Shown here one piece after another: positions 25,818 to 34,439 of a DNA stretch of 64,000 nt. Each line of letters begins with the position of its first letter. Position 1 is the first letter of the stretch. Location of the stretch: the NCBI RefSeq assembly GCF_024494695.1, contig NZ_JANHDP010000006.1, forward strand, positions 1 through 64,000, written 5' to 3'. The DNA is from Natronoarchaeum rubrum (GTDB lineage: Archaea; Halobacteriota; Halobacteria; Halobacteriales; Natronoarchaeaceae). The notes beneath the pieces are model-generated. The model did not search any database. It had not been told where the DNA came from and saw nothing but the letters and a program-made list of their open reading frames with translations. Position numbers and translations under genes: made by a program.

Positions 25818-26594
25818 TCAGCCGTCCAGTTCGATCCGGCGCCGCGCGGTGTCGAACGCCCCTTGCGTGTCGGTGACGCGCAGTTCGACCGCCAGCTCCG
25901 ACGCGTCCCCGTCGTCGAGCCGGTACTCGATCTCGCGGCCGACTTCGTAGGCGTCGCCGATCGACCAGTCGTAGGCCGCGATGGTGCCGTCGACGACGCG
26001 CGAGCTGCTCGCGTCGACCCGGAGCACGTCGCCGACCCCCGGCTCCTCGGGATCGTGGTCGAACCGCGCGAGCGGCCGGTCCGTCCGGGACGCCGCGACG
26101 CGGTACTCGTAGTCGCTCTCCCGATCGGGGTAGCGACGCACCGGAACGTCGACCCACCGCCGCTCGCCGGCGTCGAGGCCGACGACGTCCGAGTACGTCT
26201 CGAACACCTCGCCTTCGGCGTCCTGCCGAGACGGAGTCGAGGGGGTTCGAGAGAGCTTCGTACTCTCGTCACTGAGCGGAGCGAAGCTCCCGAGAGGTCC
26301 GACAGAGCGCTTCGCGCTCTTCTGACGGTGCAAGAAATCTCGATTTTCGAGCGCAGGGCTGGACGAGTTGCGCTCGTCGGCGCCATCGGCGGTCCACGCG
26401 AGATCGACCGCGACCTCGACGTGACCCCCCTCGCCGCCGTTCTCGACCTGCACGCGCATCGTCGTCTCCCCGTCCGCGGCGTCGGCCAGCTCCCGATCGA
26501 GCACCTCGACGCCGGTCGTCTCCGAGCCCGTGCAGCCGACGATCCCGGCGGTCGCGGCGATCGAGGCGGTCACGAGCAGGGAGCGGCGGCGCAT
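25818..26594 (-). CDS. Lipoprotein with PKD-like domain, carrying an inserted repeat element
   Basis: This 258-aa protein has a twin-Arg/lipoprotein signal MRRRSLLVTASIAATAGIVGC with the lipidated Cys at residue 21. The C-terminal half (about 130-255) has the beta-sandwich layout of a PKD domain, including PEEPGVGDVLRVDASSSRV and AAYDWSIGD. Residues about 75-123 are a foreign-looking block, Ser/Pro-rich and without homology to the rest, encoded by a hairpin-rich DNA element at 26231-26372. The function is unknown, probably a surface binding protein. The insertion keeps the frame open, so the protein may still be made. Confidence 0.72.
   Translation of the reverse strand: MRRRSLLVTASIAATAGIVGCTGSETTGVEVLDRELADAADGETTMRVQVENGGEGGHVEVAVDLAWTADGADERNSSSPALENRDFLHRQKSAKRSVGPLGSFAPLSDESTKLSRTPSTPSRQDAEGEVFETYSDVVGLDAGERRWVDVPVRRYPDRESDYEYRVAASRTDRPLARFDHDPEEPGVGDVLRVDASSSRVVDGTIAAYDWSIGDAYEVGREIEYRLDDGDASELAVELRVTDTQGAFDTARRRIELDG
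26231..26372. mobile_element. Hairpin-rich dispersed element inserted in a lipoprotein gene
   Basis: About 140 bases contain three close stem-loops: GAGAG...CTCTC at 26251-26267, GGAGC-GAA-GCTCC at 26278-26290 and AGAGCGC-TTC-GCGCTCT at 26304-26320. The block reads open in more than one frame and its peptide (SVGPLGSFAPLSDES) resembles strings I recall from many unrelated haloarchaeal proteins, which suggests a non-autonomous repetitive (MITE- or REP-like) element. No target duplication was identified, so the borders are approximate. Confidence 0.55.
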
Positions 26595-26654
26595 GACGGC
26601 GATACCTCTCGTGCAAGTATCATAAGTGTTCTGTCGAATCCGGAGAGGAGACCG

Positions 26655-27365
26655 TCACTCGCCGGCAGGTTCGGCCGCTTCGTCGGCGAGGTCGGGTTCT
26701 TCGTCGGCGGGGTCGGCTTCGATCAGCGTCAGGATCCCCAGCACGGCAGTTCGGGCGTCCCGCACGTTCAGTCCGGCCGCCGCGACGTGCTCCATGGGCT
26801 CCTGGGTCAGCCGACAGCCCATCGATTCGTAATGCGAGTCGGCCCGCCAGTCCTGAAGTTTGGCGATCGCTCCCACGTCGCTGCGGCCGTGTTCCAGCAG
26901 AAGGATCTTTCCGCCGGGCCGACAGACCCGCTCCATCTCCCGCAGTGCGGCGACCGGGTCTGGGAAGGTGCAGGTCGACAACGAGGAGATCACGGTGTCG
27001 AAGCTGTCGTCCTCGAACGCCAGCTCCTGAGCATCCATCTCGCGGAGTTCGCCGTCGAGTTCGAGCCCGTCGAGTTGCTGGCGGGCGCCCGCGAGCATCT
27101 CCGGGCTGAGGTCGACGCCGACGAGGTCGACCGATTCGGGGAGGTACGGGAAGTTCACGCCCGTCCCGCAGGCGACGTCTAACACGCGGCCCGACGCCTG
27201 CGAGAACAGCGGCCTCCGGTACCGGCCGGTGAACAGGCGATCGAGCCAGTCGAACCGGGCGAACCAGCTCGCGCGATCGGCGTAGGTGTCGCGGATCTCG
27301 TCGGTCGACATCGGGCGGCTGTCGGCTCCGTCGGAGGTGCTCTCAGATGACGCGGCGTCGGTCAT
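26655..27365 (-). CDS. Class I SAM-dependent methyltransferase (UbiE-like)
   Basis: This 236-aa methyltransferase has motif I VLDVACGTGVNFPYL (about 55-69), motif II-like VGVDLSPEMLAGARQQL (about 78-94), and the post-motif DTVISSLSTCTFPDPV and GGKILLLEHG strands. The LLLEHGRS ending is typical of the UbiE/menaquinone-phospholipid N-methyltransferase-like group. The substrate is unknown; quinone or lipid methylation is possible. The start at 27365 is chosen at the second Met because the first lies in AT-rich spacer sequence. The C-terminal 20 residues are acidic tail. Confidence 0.82.
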   Translation of the reverse strand: MTDAASSESTSDGADSRPMSTDEIRDTYADRASWFARFDWLDRLFTGRYRRPLFSQASGRVLDVACGTGVNFPYLPESVDLVGVDLSPEMLAGARQQLDGLELDGELREMDAQELAFEDDSFDTVISSLSTCTFPDPVAALREMERVCRPGGKILLLEHGRSDVGAIAKLQDWRADSHYESMGCRLTQEPMEHVAAAGLNVRDARTAVLGILTLIEADPADEEPDLADEAAEPAGE

Positions 27366-27458
27366 GTGGCTCCGTAGCACGTCGAGGGACTTGAATATCA
27401 AAGCGAGGCTTCAGACCGTCAAGTCGCGTCGCCAGCGGAGGCCGTCGACAACGAATTA

Positions 27459-27467
27459 TTTATACTA
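27459..27467 (+). promoter_or_regulatory. TATA box for the GIDE-domain gene
   Basis: TTTATACTA in an AT-rich stretch lies 25-33 bases before the ATG at 27492, the expected box A spacing for a leaderless mRNA. Confidence 0.6.
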
Positions 27468-27491
27468 TATCAATTGGAAAAATACCGATAG

Positions 27492-28388
27492 ATGTCGGAG
27501 CTCGTACTGCTCGCCGTGATCATCGTCGCCGTTCACGGGGTGCTGTTCGCCGCCGCCTTCGCGTACAACACCCGGACGAAGGTCCGGTTCGAGCAGCGGT
27601 TCACGTCGTCGTACACCGCGGCGGTGCTGGCGGGAGTCGGCGGGTTCGCAGTCAGCCTGTTGCTCGTTAGCGTCTTCTGGTACCGCGACATCGGACGCTG
27701 GGCGTTCAGACGGCTCGGCGTCCCCGCGGTGCTGTTCCCGGTGGGGCTGATAGTCGTCAGCATCGGCGTCGGGAACGCCCGAACCTGGGTCCGGAGCGTC
27801 CGCCGGGATAACGTTCCGACCGGGGCCGTGACGCCCGGTCCCGTCGCCGTGACGGGCGTCGTCCCGGACGACGAGTCGACGGGGTCGACGCCGGTGTTCG
27901 GCACGCAGGCGGTCTGCTGGGAGTGGTGGTTCCGGCAGAAACGAGACACTCACGCCTTCGAATCGGGCGCGGGCGGCGAACCGTTCCGGATCGACGACGG
28001 GTCGGGGCCGGTCCGCGTCGATCCGGATGGCGCCCGACTCGATCTGCAGGGGACGGGTGCCGACCGGGGCCCCGACGAGCGGTTCGACGCCGGCAGCGCC
28101 GTCGTGACCGATCTCGAAGCGGAGTACGGCGACACGGAACGCCAGTATCGAGAGACCGCGCTGACGCCGGGGACGGAGGTGACGGTGCTCGGCCAGGCCG
28201 TCGAGCGGGACGGGACGACGAACATCACCGGCGACGAGGGGCCGTTCGTCGTCACAGACGGCAACCGCGGGGCCGCACTGCGACGATACCGCAACAGAGC
28301 GTTCGGCTACGGCGCGGGCGGTCTCGTCCTGGCGTACCTCGCGTTGCGGTTCATCGCGATCGAACTTGGCGCGTCACTCCCGCCCTGA
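27492..28388 (+). CDS. GIDE-domain membrane protein
   Basis: This 298-aa protein has two N-terminal membrane helices (about 4-26 and 37-58), a third near 73-90, a soluble domain (about 100-260) and a C-terminal helix (about 270-290). The soluble domain has the GIDE/MULAN-type pattern: GPVAVTGVV, TQAVCWEWWFRQK and VTVLGQAV. In eukaryotes the domain belongs to mitochondrial E3 ligases; this protein has no RING, as in other prokaryotic members whose role is unknown. A strong TATA box precedes it. Confidence 0.75.
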   Translation: MSELVLLAVIIVAVHGVLFAAAFAYNTRTKVRFEQRFTSSYTAAVLAGVGGFAVSLLLVSVFWYRDIGRWAFRRLGVPAVLFPVGLIVVSIGVGNARTWVRSVRRDNVPTGAVTPGPVAVTGVVPDDESTGSTPVFGTQAVCWEWWFRQKRDTHAFESGAGGEPFRIDDGSGPVRVDPDGARLDLQGTGADRGPDERFDAGSAVVTDLEAEYGDTERQYRETALTPGTEVTVLGQAVERDGTTNITGDEGPFVVTDGNRGAALRRYRNRAFGYGAGGLVLAYLALRFIAIELGASLPP

Positions 28389-28490
28389 CGCCGGTGCGAT
28401 CGCCACACTGGTTGGGTCCGCCCCGCACCGATCCCCACGCTCGGTGCCCGACCGCTGCCGTTTTACGGACTCGTCGGCTACGGATCGCCA

Positions 28491-29561
28491 ATGAGCAAGC
28501 CGAGTCCGGAAGTCTACGAGGCGGGGAAGGGGATGGACGCCCACAACAAGGTGATGCGGGAGATCCGCTCGGAGAAAGATGCCACCTACGACCCCCACGA
28601 GCCGACGCGCGTGTGGATCGACGAGGACAACACGCCCGACGGCGTCTACCAGAGCCTGACGATCATCCTCAACACCGGCGGCTGCCGGTGGGCCCGCGCG
28701 GGGGGCTGTACGATGTGTGGCTACGTCGCCGAATCCGTCGAAGGCGGCAGCGTCGCCCACGACGCGATGATGGACCAGATCGACGTCTGCCTCGACCACG
28801 AGGCCGAGAACGCCGAGGAGAAATCGGGCCTGATCAAGATCTACACCAGCGGCTCGTTCCTCGACGAGCGCGAGGTCGCCGCCGAGACGCGGCAAGCCAT
28901 CGCCGAGACGTTCGGCGACCGCGACCGGATCGTCGTCGAGAGCCTGCCCGACTTCGTCGAGCGCGAGAAGATCGAGGACTTCACCGAGCAGGGACTGGAG
29001 ACCGACGTCGCGGTCGGGTTAGAGACCGCGACCGACCGCGTGCGCCACGATTGTGTCAACAAGTACTTCGACTACGAGCAGTTCGTCGAGGCCAGCGCGG
29101 AAGCCGACGCCGCCGGCGCGGGGATCAAGGCGTATCTTCTCATGAAGCCGCCGTTCCTCTCCGAGCAGGAGGCGATCGACGACATGATCAGCTCGATCGA
29201 GCGCTGCGCCGAGCACGCCCACACCGTCTCGATGAACCCCTGCAACGTCCAGCGCTACACGATGGTCGACGAGTTGCACTTCCGGGACGGCTACCGCCCG
29301 CCGTGGCTCTGGAGCGTCGCCCACGTCTTAGAGGAGACCGCCGACGTCGACGCCATCGTCGTCTCGGACCCCGTCGGCCACGGCAGCGACCGCGGCCCGC
29401 ACAACTGCGGCGAGTGCGACGACCGCGTCCAGCGTGCGATCAAGGACTTCGACCTCCGGCAGGACCCCTCGGTGTTCGAGCAGGTCACCTGTGACTGCGA
29501 ACACACGTGGGAGGCCGTGCGCGAACGAGAGACGACGTTCAATCTTCCGCTGGCGCGCTGA
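28491..29561 (+). CDS. Archaeosine biosynthesis radical-SAM protein RaSEA
   Basis: This 356-aa radical-SAM enzyme has the Elp3-like cluster motif NTGGCRWARAGGCTMCGY (about residues 63-80), the distinctive CxxxxxxxCxxC spacing of this family, plus the conserved SGSFLDEREV and LKPPFLSEQEA segments. RaSEA works with ArcS (lysine addition) to convert the lysine adduct of preQ0-modified tRNA into archaeosine at G15. A C-terminal Cys-rich region (HNCGECDDR, TCDCEHTW) probably binds zinc. The arcS partner gene is not in the window. Confidence 0.9.
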   Translation: MSKPSPEVYEAGKGMDAHNKVMREIRSEKDATYDPHEPTRVWIDEDNTPDGVYQSLTIILNTGGCRWARAGGCTMCGYVAESVEGGSVAHDAMMDQIDVCLDHEAENAEEKSGLIKIYTSGSFLDEREVAAETRQAIAETFGDRDRIVVESLPDFVEREKIEDFTEQGLETDVAVGLETATDRVRHDCVNKYFDYEQFVEASAEADAAGAGIKAYLLMKPPFLSEQEAIDDMISSIERCAEHAHTVSMNPCNVQRYTMVDELHFRDGYRPPWLWSVAHVLEETADVDAIVVSDPVGHGSDRGPHNCGECDDRVQRAIKDFDLRQDPSVFEQVTCDCEHTWEAVRERETTFNLPLAR

Positions 29562-29725
29562 ATCGGCGTCGCCACCGCGGCGTCTCGCGCTCGACAGTTC
29601 CCCGGTCCGCTATTGCCACTGACGGCACCGTAGCGGCTCTCTTCTCCCGAGTATGCGGCACGTACTAATGGGAACGTGCGCTCCAGCGTCGAGTACAGCG
29701 CGGCGCGACGCCGCCGCGGGATGCC

Positions 29726-29875
29726 ATGGACGGAACTGACGGGAACCAGCCCTCGACGGCCGAACCGGGGGAGACCGAACTGGTGTATCGCTCCGACGGG
29801 CGAATCGAACTGCGAACGCAGGACGCCACGGGCGAGTGGATCGCGTCGGACTCGCCCGTCGAGGTGCGTCGCTGA
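29726..29875 (+). CDS. Small conserved-type haloarchaeal protein, 49 aa
   Basis: A short ORF encodes a 49-residue acidic protein beginning MDGTDGNQ and containing LVYRSDGRIELRTQ and WIASDSPVEVRR. Its composition and beta-hairpin pattern (YRSDGRIELRTQ followed by WIASD) look like a real small halophilic protein, and I associate it with a DUF73xx-type haloarchaeal family, though not firmly. The ATG is preceded by GGATGCC without a strong Shine-Dalgarno. The larger Arg-rich frames over it are shadows. Confidence 0.6.
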   Translation: MDGTDGNQPSTAEPGETELVYRSDGRIELRTQDATGEWIASDSPVEVRR

Positions 29876-29913
29876 GCGGGGCGTGATCGCAACATCGTCG
29901 TGCGGGGCGTCGA

Positions 29914-30030
29914 GACGCCGCTGTGGGGGAACAGGGAGGGCGTCCGGGCGCCGTCGCTCGCCAGGGAGACCGCCGTTCAGTGGGAACGCCGCCGCTCAAA
30001 CTGGACGCTTGGGGACGCCGCCGCTCAAGC
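29914..30030. repeat. Reverse-complement copies of the 2.7-kb direct repeats
   Basis: GACGCCGCTGTGGGG at 29914-29928 is the exact reverse complement of the repeat core at 2812-2826. Three further degenerate units follow (GCCGTTCAGTGGG, then two copies of GACGCCGCCGCTCAA). It is a second locus of the same short-repeat family, in the spacer before the minus-strand kinase gene end. Confidence 0.55.
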
Positions 30031-33000
30031 GGGGCGCTGTTCGACGCGGGCCCGCGGGATCTCCAGCACGACCCGAGTACCGCCCGAGGGCGACTCGTCG
30101 AAGGAAAGTTCGCCGCCGGACTGGGTGACCACCCAGTTGACTAGCCACAGCCCCAGCCCGCTTGCGTGGCGGAGTTGGGTGATCTCGCGGTCCTCTGCGA
30201 GCAGCTCCCGTTCTTCGTCCGGAATTCCGGGACCGTCGTCAGCGACGACGATCCGGATGCGCTCGTCGCTATCGTCGACGGTGACGTCGATGTTGACCGA
30301 GGGGCGGTCGCCGTCGTTGTGGACGATCGCGTTCTCGACGACGTGATAGATCGCCGTCCGGAGCATACTGTCCGCGAGCGCGTAGGCGCTGTCGGGCAGT
30401 GACGTCGTCACGTCGACGTCGAACTCCCCGTCGACGCGGTCGGTGATCGAATCGATCGCCGCGACGACATCGACCGAGCCCGGCTCGGCGTCATCGCGAT
30501 CGAGCGTCCGCTCGACCGCGCGGGTCTTCTCCGCGAGCGCGATCAGTTCGTCGGCCCGCTCCTGGATCGCTGCGGCGTACTCCGAGCCCTCGCCGACCAT
30601 GGCGTCGAGCATCTCCGCGCAGCCTTTCACGATGTTCATTCCGTTGCGGAGATCGTGGCGCAGCACCCGGTTGAGCACCTCGACGCGCTGTTGCTGGCGG
30701 TTGTGCTCGGTCACGTCGGTGTAGACGCCGTAGCTCAGAGAGCTGTCAGCCTCGATATCGACCGGAACGACCGTCAACACGAAGTCCCGGTACCCCGTCG
30801 CCGTCCGGCGACGCACTTCGGTCTCGACGAGTTCGCCGCGGGTGCCCCGCTCGGCCAGTTCGTCCGCGTGCTCGCGTTCGTCGGGCGGAACGATGAGCTC
30901 GTCGAGCGGTTCACCCTGCATCCGCGCGCCGTCGTAGCCGAACACGCGTTCGAACGCGGCGTTGACGTCGAGGACGATCTGCCGGCCGCTCTCGCGGCGC
31001 GTGCTGACGACCGGATCGGGGACGTTTTCGAACAGCGCGGCGAAGCGATCGCGTTCCTCGCGAAGTTCGGTCTCGAACCGGACCCGTTCGACGGCGTTCG
31101 CGACGTGAGAGAGCAACAGCTCGGCGATCTCGGCGTCCTCGGCGTCGAACGAGCCGACGAGGTCCGTCGCGGCCTGGAAGACCCCGACGTCGCCGACCGG
31201 CACCGACAGCAGCGATCGAACCGCGCCGGCGCCGTCGCCACTCCGCCGGAGGTCGTCGACCAGCACGGTCTCGCCTCGGCGGCGCGCACGGTCGTACGCG
31301 TGCCGGTCGATCCGTCCGTCGGCGCCGACCGCAGGATCGATCCGGGAGTCCTCGGCGACGTAGCGACTCGCCGCCGCCCCGTCGAACGTTTCGATCGTAC
31401 AGGCGTCGACGTCGAACACGTCGCGGGCGGCCTCGACCGCCAACTCGAAGATCGCAGACGCGGAGCGACAGCCCTCCAGCCGCGTCGCGACGCGGTGGAC
31501 GCTCTCGATCTTGCGCTTTCGATCGCGGAGCGTCCGCTCCATGCGCTTGCGCTCGCTGATGTCTCTGACGGTGCCCACGCTGCCCGAGAACCCCTCGCCG
31601 GGGAGCAGCGACATGTTGACCTCGCAGGGGATCCGCTCGCCGTCCTTGCTGACGACGGTCACCTCGTAGGACGCCACGTCGACGTCCTCGACCGCGAGCA
31701 GCCGTTGCACCAGCTCCTCGCCGCGCTCGATGTCCGCTTCGAGCATGATTTTCGAGACGTGTTCGCCCAGCAACTCCTCGCGGTCGTAGCCCGTCATCTC
31801 CGCGACCGCGTCGTTGATCTCGGTGTAGTACCCCTCGGTGTCGAGCGCGTACAGCCCGTCGCCGACGGCGTCGAGCAGCCGCTCGCGGCGTTCGAGTTCG
31901 TGCTTTCGCTCCGTGCGGTCGAGCGCCGTCTCCGCGGCGGCGCCGACGACCGTCGCGAGGTACCTGTCGGTCTCGTCGAAGGCGCCGGGCTCGTCCGCGG
32001 CGAACGAGAGCACGCCGTGCTCGCCCAGCGGCTGGACGAGCAGGCTCGCGGCGTCGACGTCCGCGAACTCGTCGGTGTCCTCGTAGACGACCTGCTGGCC
32101 GGCACCGAACGCGCGCCAGAGCGGCCCCTCGTCGCGGGCCAGCGACTCGACCGTGCCGGCGTCCCAGCCCTCGTCCGCGCTGGCGACCGGGACGAGCGCG
32201 TCGGCCTCGGCGTCGTGAAGCCGAAACGCCGCGAGCGGATGGAGCAACACGTCGGCGGCGGCGGCCGTGACGATCGCGGCGACCTCGCGCCGTGAGCCGG
32301 CCCCGATCAGATCCCGGGACATCTCCTGGAGCGTCTCCAGGGCGGCGACGCGCTGGGTGCGGTCGGTGACGTCGCGAACGAACGACAGCGCGCCGACGAC
32401 CTCGCCGTCCTCGTCGGTCAGCGGCGTGTTGTGCCACTCGCAGGTGATCCGATCGCCGTCTTTCGTCACGTTCTCGTTGACGACGTGCGAGACGCCGCCG
32501 CCCTCCAGCAGTTCTCGCCGGGCCTCGTCGACGGTCTCGCGTTCGGTCTCCGGGACGAGCAAGTCCCGCCCGTGGCGACCCATCACTTCCTCGGTTGAGA
32601 ACCCGAACAACGCCTCTGCGGCGGGGTTCCAGCCGTCGACCGTGAACTCCGTCGTCCACTCGACGATCGCGAGCGGCGACTGCTCGATCAACAGCGAAAG
32701 GCGATTGTGCTCGTCGGCGGCGTCGTGCCGGCCGGCGTCGTCACCGTCCGACCTCGGTGGTCCCGTCGCGTCGCCGAGCACGCCTCGAATGCGGTCGACC
32801 AGTTCGGCGTCGGCGTCGCACCGCGGGACGTAGCCGGCCGCGCCGGCCGCCAGCGCGCGCCCGGCGAGTCGTTCGTCGCCGGACGCCGGGCAGAGGAACA
32901 CCGGGACGTTGGCCCTGTCGAGTCGTTCGAGTAATGCGAGGCCGTCGGGCCCTGGCTGGTCGTGAGCCGCGACGACGGCGCCGATTCCGCCCGCCTCGAC

Positions 33001-33129
33001 TGCAGCGACGGCAGCGTCGGCGTCCGACGCCGTCGCTACCCCGAAGCCCGCTCGCCGGAGCGGGACCATCAGCTGCGATAACGCGTCCTGATCCTCCGCC
33101 GCGCAGAGGATCGTGATAGCCTCTGACAT
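30025..33129 (-). CDS. Multi-domain PAS/GAF sensor histidine kinase with degenerate receiver
   Basis: This 1034-aa soluble protein has, in order: a receiver-like domain (1-120), PAS (about 143-262), GAF (about 275-405), PAS (about 410-530), GAF (about 545-690), PAS (about 700-815), a dimerisation helix with phosphoacceptor His in LRHDLRNG (about 830) and an ATPase domain ending near 1025. The receiver lacks the acidic pocket (Ala10-Ala11-Glu12), has Ala55 at the phosphoacceptor position, Pro81 for the Thr and Arg103 for the Lys, so it is probably not phosphorylated. It likely senses redox, light or small molecules through its PAS/GAF array. A TATA box lies near 33185-33199. Confidence 0.85.
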   Translation of the reverse strand: MSEAITILCAAEDQDALSQLMVPLRRAGFGVATASDADAAVAAVEAGGIGAVVAAHDQPGPDGLALLERLDRANVPVFLCPASGDERLAGRALAAGAAGYVPRCDADAELVDRIRGVLGDATGPPRSDGDDAGRHDAADEHNRLSLLIEQSPLAIVEWTTEFTVDGWNPAAEALFGFSTEEVMGRHGRDLLVPETERETVDEARRELLEGGGVSHVVNENVTKDGDRITCEWHNTPLTDEDGEVVGALSFVRDVTDRTQRVAALETLQEMSRDLIGAGSRREVAAIVTAAAADVLLHPLAAFRLHDAEADALVPVASADEGWDAGTVESLARDEGPLWRAFGAGQQVVYEDTDEFADVDAASLLVQPLGEHGVLSFAADEPGAFDETDRYLATVVGAAAETALDRTERKHELERRERLLDAVGDGLYALDTEGYYTEINDAVAEMTGYDREELLGEHVSKIMLEADIERGEELVQRLLAVEDVDVASYEVTVVSKDGERIPCEVNMSLLPGEGFSGSVGTVRDISERKRMERTLRDRKRKIESVHRVATRLEGCRSASAIFELAVEAARDVFDVDACTIETFDGAAASRYVAEDSRIDPAVGADGRIDRHAYDRARRRGETVLVDDLRRSGDGAGAVRSLLSVPVGDVGVFQAATDLVGSFDAEDAEIAELLLSHVANAVERVRFETELREERDRFAALFENVPDPVVSTRRESGRQIVLDVNAAFERVFGYDGARMQGEPLDELIVPPDEREHADELAERGTRGELVETEVRRRTATGYRDFVLTVVPVDIEADSSLSYGVYTDVTEHNRQQQRVEVLNRVLRHDLRNGMNIVKGCAEMLDAMVGEGSEYAAAIQERADELIALAEKTRAVERTLDRDDAEPGSVDVVAAIDSITDRVDGEFDVDVTTSLPDSAYALADSMLRTAIYHVVENAIVHNDGDRPSVNIDVTVDDSDERIRIVVADDGPGIPDEERELLAEDREITQLRHASGLGLWLVNWVVTQSGGELSFDESPSGGTRVVLEIPRARVEQRPA

Positions 33130-33184
33130 GAGACAAACCGACTAGTTCGTCACCACCGACGAACCAGCCCGACTTTAATCTTGG

Positions 33185-33212
33185 CAGGATATATAAACGA
33201 TACTACAAAAAA
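33185..33212 (-). promoter_or_regulatory. Promoter of the PAS/GAF kinase and terminator tract of purQ
   Basis: On the reverse strand GTTTATATATCC (about 33187-33198) is a good TATA box for the kinase gene starting at 33129, leaving a leader of about 30 bases. The adjacent A6 on the + strand (33207-33212) is a U-tract that could terminate purS-purQ transcription from upstream. Confidence 0.5.
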
Positions 33213-33258
33213 GATTCCGGCCGTTCCGCCGACACGATTCGGGTGTGCTCCGTCGGCG

Positions 33259-33939
33259 CTACTCCGCCGCGAAGCCCCGAAGAACGCCCTGCCCGTCGGT
33301 CCGACCGACGTCCGGAAGCGTCGCGCGCTCGGGGTGGGGCATCAGCACGGCGACGTGTTCGTCCTCGCCGAGAATGCCGGCGACGTTGTCCTTCGAGCCG
33401 TTGGGGTTGGCCGCCTCGGTCGCTTCGCCGTCGGCGTCGCAGTACCGGAACAGGACCCGGTCCTCCTCGCGGAGGGTGTCGAGTCGGTCGTCGGTGATCT
33501 CGAAGCGCCCCTCGCCGTGGGCGATGGGGATCTCGATCACGTCGCCCTCGTCGTACGCCGCCGTCCAGGGGGTGTCGGCGTTCTCGACGCGCAGGTGGAC
33601 GTGCTCGCACTGGAACCGTGCGCTCCGGTTGGTCGTGAAGGCGCCGCCGGTCAGCCCCGACTCCGAGCCGATCTGGGCGCCGTTGCAGACACCCAGCACC
33701 GGCACGCCGTCCTCTGCGGCCGCTCGCACCTCGTCCATGATCGGCGAGCGGGCCGCCATCGCACCGGCGCGCAGGTAGTCGCCGTACGAAAAGCCGCCCG
33801 GCAGCATCACGCCCGTCGCGTCCTCGGGAAGGCCGTCCTCGTGCCAGACGATCTCGGCGTCGACGCCGAGATGGTCGAGGGCGCGCTCGGCGTCCCGGTC
33901 GCAGTTCGAGCCGCCGAAGCGGACGATCGAGACCGTCAT
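33259..33939 (-). CDS. purQ: Phosphoribosylformylglycinamidine synthase subunit PurQ
   Basis: This 226-aa class I glutamine amidotransferase is the glutaminase subunit for step four of purine synthesis. The nucleophile Cys is in LGVCNGAQIG (about 86-95), the catalytic His-Glu pair in LMPHPERA near the C-terminus, and the oxyanion strand in PGGFSYGDYLRAG (about 48-60). It follows purS with a 3-base gap and must work with PurL, which is not in the window. The start matches the PurQ N-terminus VSIVRFGGSNCD. Confidence 0.95.
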   Translation of the reverse strand: MTVSIVRFGGSNCDRDAERALDHLGVDAEIVWHEDGLPEDATGVMLPGGFSYGDYLRAGAMAARSPIMDEVRAAAEDGVPVLGVCNGAQIGSESGLTGGAFTTNRSARFQCEHVHLRVENADTPWTAAYDEGDVIEIPIAHGEGRFEITDDRLDTLREEDRVLFRYCDADGEATEAANPNGSKDNVAGILGEDEHVAVLMPHPERATLPDVGRTDGQGVLRGFAAE

Positions 33940-33942
33940 CCG

Positions 33943-34194
33943 TTATCGCTCCTCGACCTCGACGTCGTAGTCGTGGATCGTCGGGTTCGCGAGCAGCCGC
34001 TCGGCCATCTCCGCGACGCGCTCGGCGGCGTCGTCGGCCGAGTCGGCCTCCAGGTCGATCTCGAACCGGTCGGCCGAGCGCAGCGACTCCAGCTCGAAGC
34101 CGAGTCGCTCGAGCGCGCGCTGGGTCGTCTCGGCTTCCGGGTCGAGCACGCCCGTCTTCAGGCGCACGGTGACCGTGGCGGTGTAGGCAGTCAT
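33943..34194 (-). CDS. purS: Phosphoribosylformylglycinamidine synthase subunit PurS
   Basis: This 83-aa protein is the small PurS subunit that bridges PurL and PurQ. It shows the family pattern: TVTVRLKTGVLDPEAETTQRAL (about 7-28) and a C-terminal LLANPTIHDYDVEVEE strand. It lies immediately upstream of purQ with 3 bases between, so the two are one operon. The ATG at 34194 is chosen because the in-frame extension of 28 residues does not resemble PurS. Confidence 0.95.
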   Translation of the reverse strand: MTAYTATVTVRLKTGVLDPEAETTQRALERLGFELESLRSADRFEIDLEADSADDAAERVAEMAERLLANPTIHDYDVEVEER

Positions 34195-34400
34195 CGCCCG
34201 TAGTTGGGTGACCGTGCGCAAAAACGTTTGTGACTTCGTCTCCGTATGCACGAACGTGGGTATCGATGCGGACGCCACGGCGCCGCGCCCGGACGCGCTT
34301 CCGGGGGGCGACAGCAGGCATAGAGGCGTGGTACCGTACGACGCGGCCGGGAGACGGCCGAAAACAAGCCTTTTACCCGCCGCCGCTCAGATATAGCCTG

Positions 34401-34439
34401 ATGACGGACACCGATCCCGCGCGGAGGTGGTCGCGATGA
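34401..34439 (+). CDS. Candidate 12-aa leader peptide before the PurU-like gene
   Basis: A short ORF encodes MTDTDPARRWSR and its TGA overlaps the ATG of the PurU-like gene in the arrangement ATGA. A T-rich box A candidate (CTTTTAC, about 34371-34377) lies about 25 bases upstream, so the transcript could begin leaderless at this ATG. The Shine-Dalgarno of the main gene, GGAGGTGG, lies inside the short ORF. It may couple translation to the main gene, or be chance. Confidence 0.4.
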   Translation: MTDTDPARRWSR

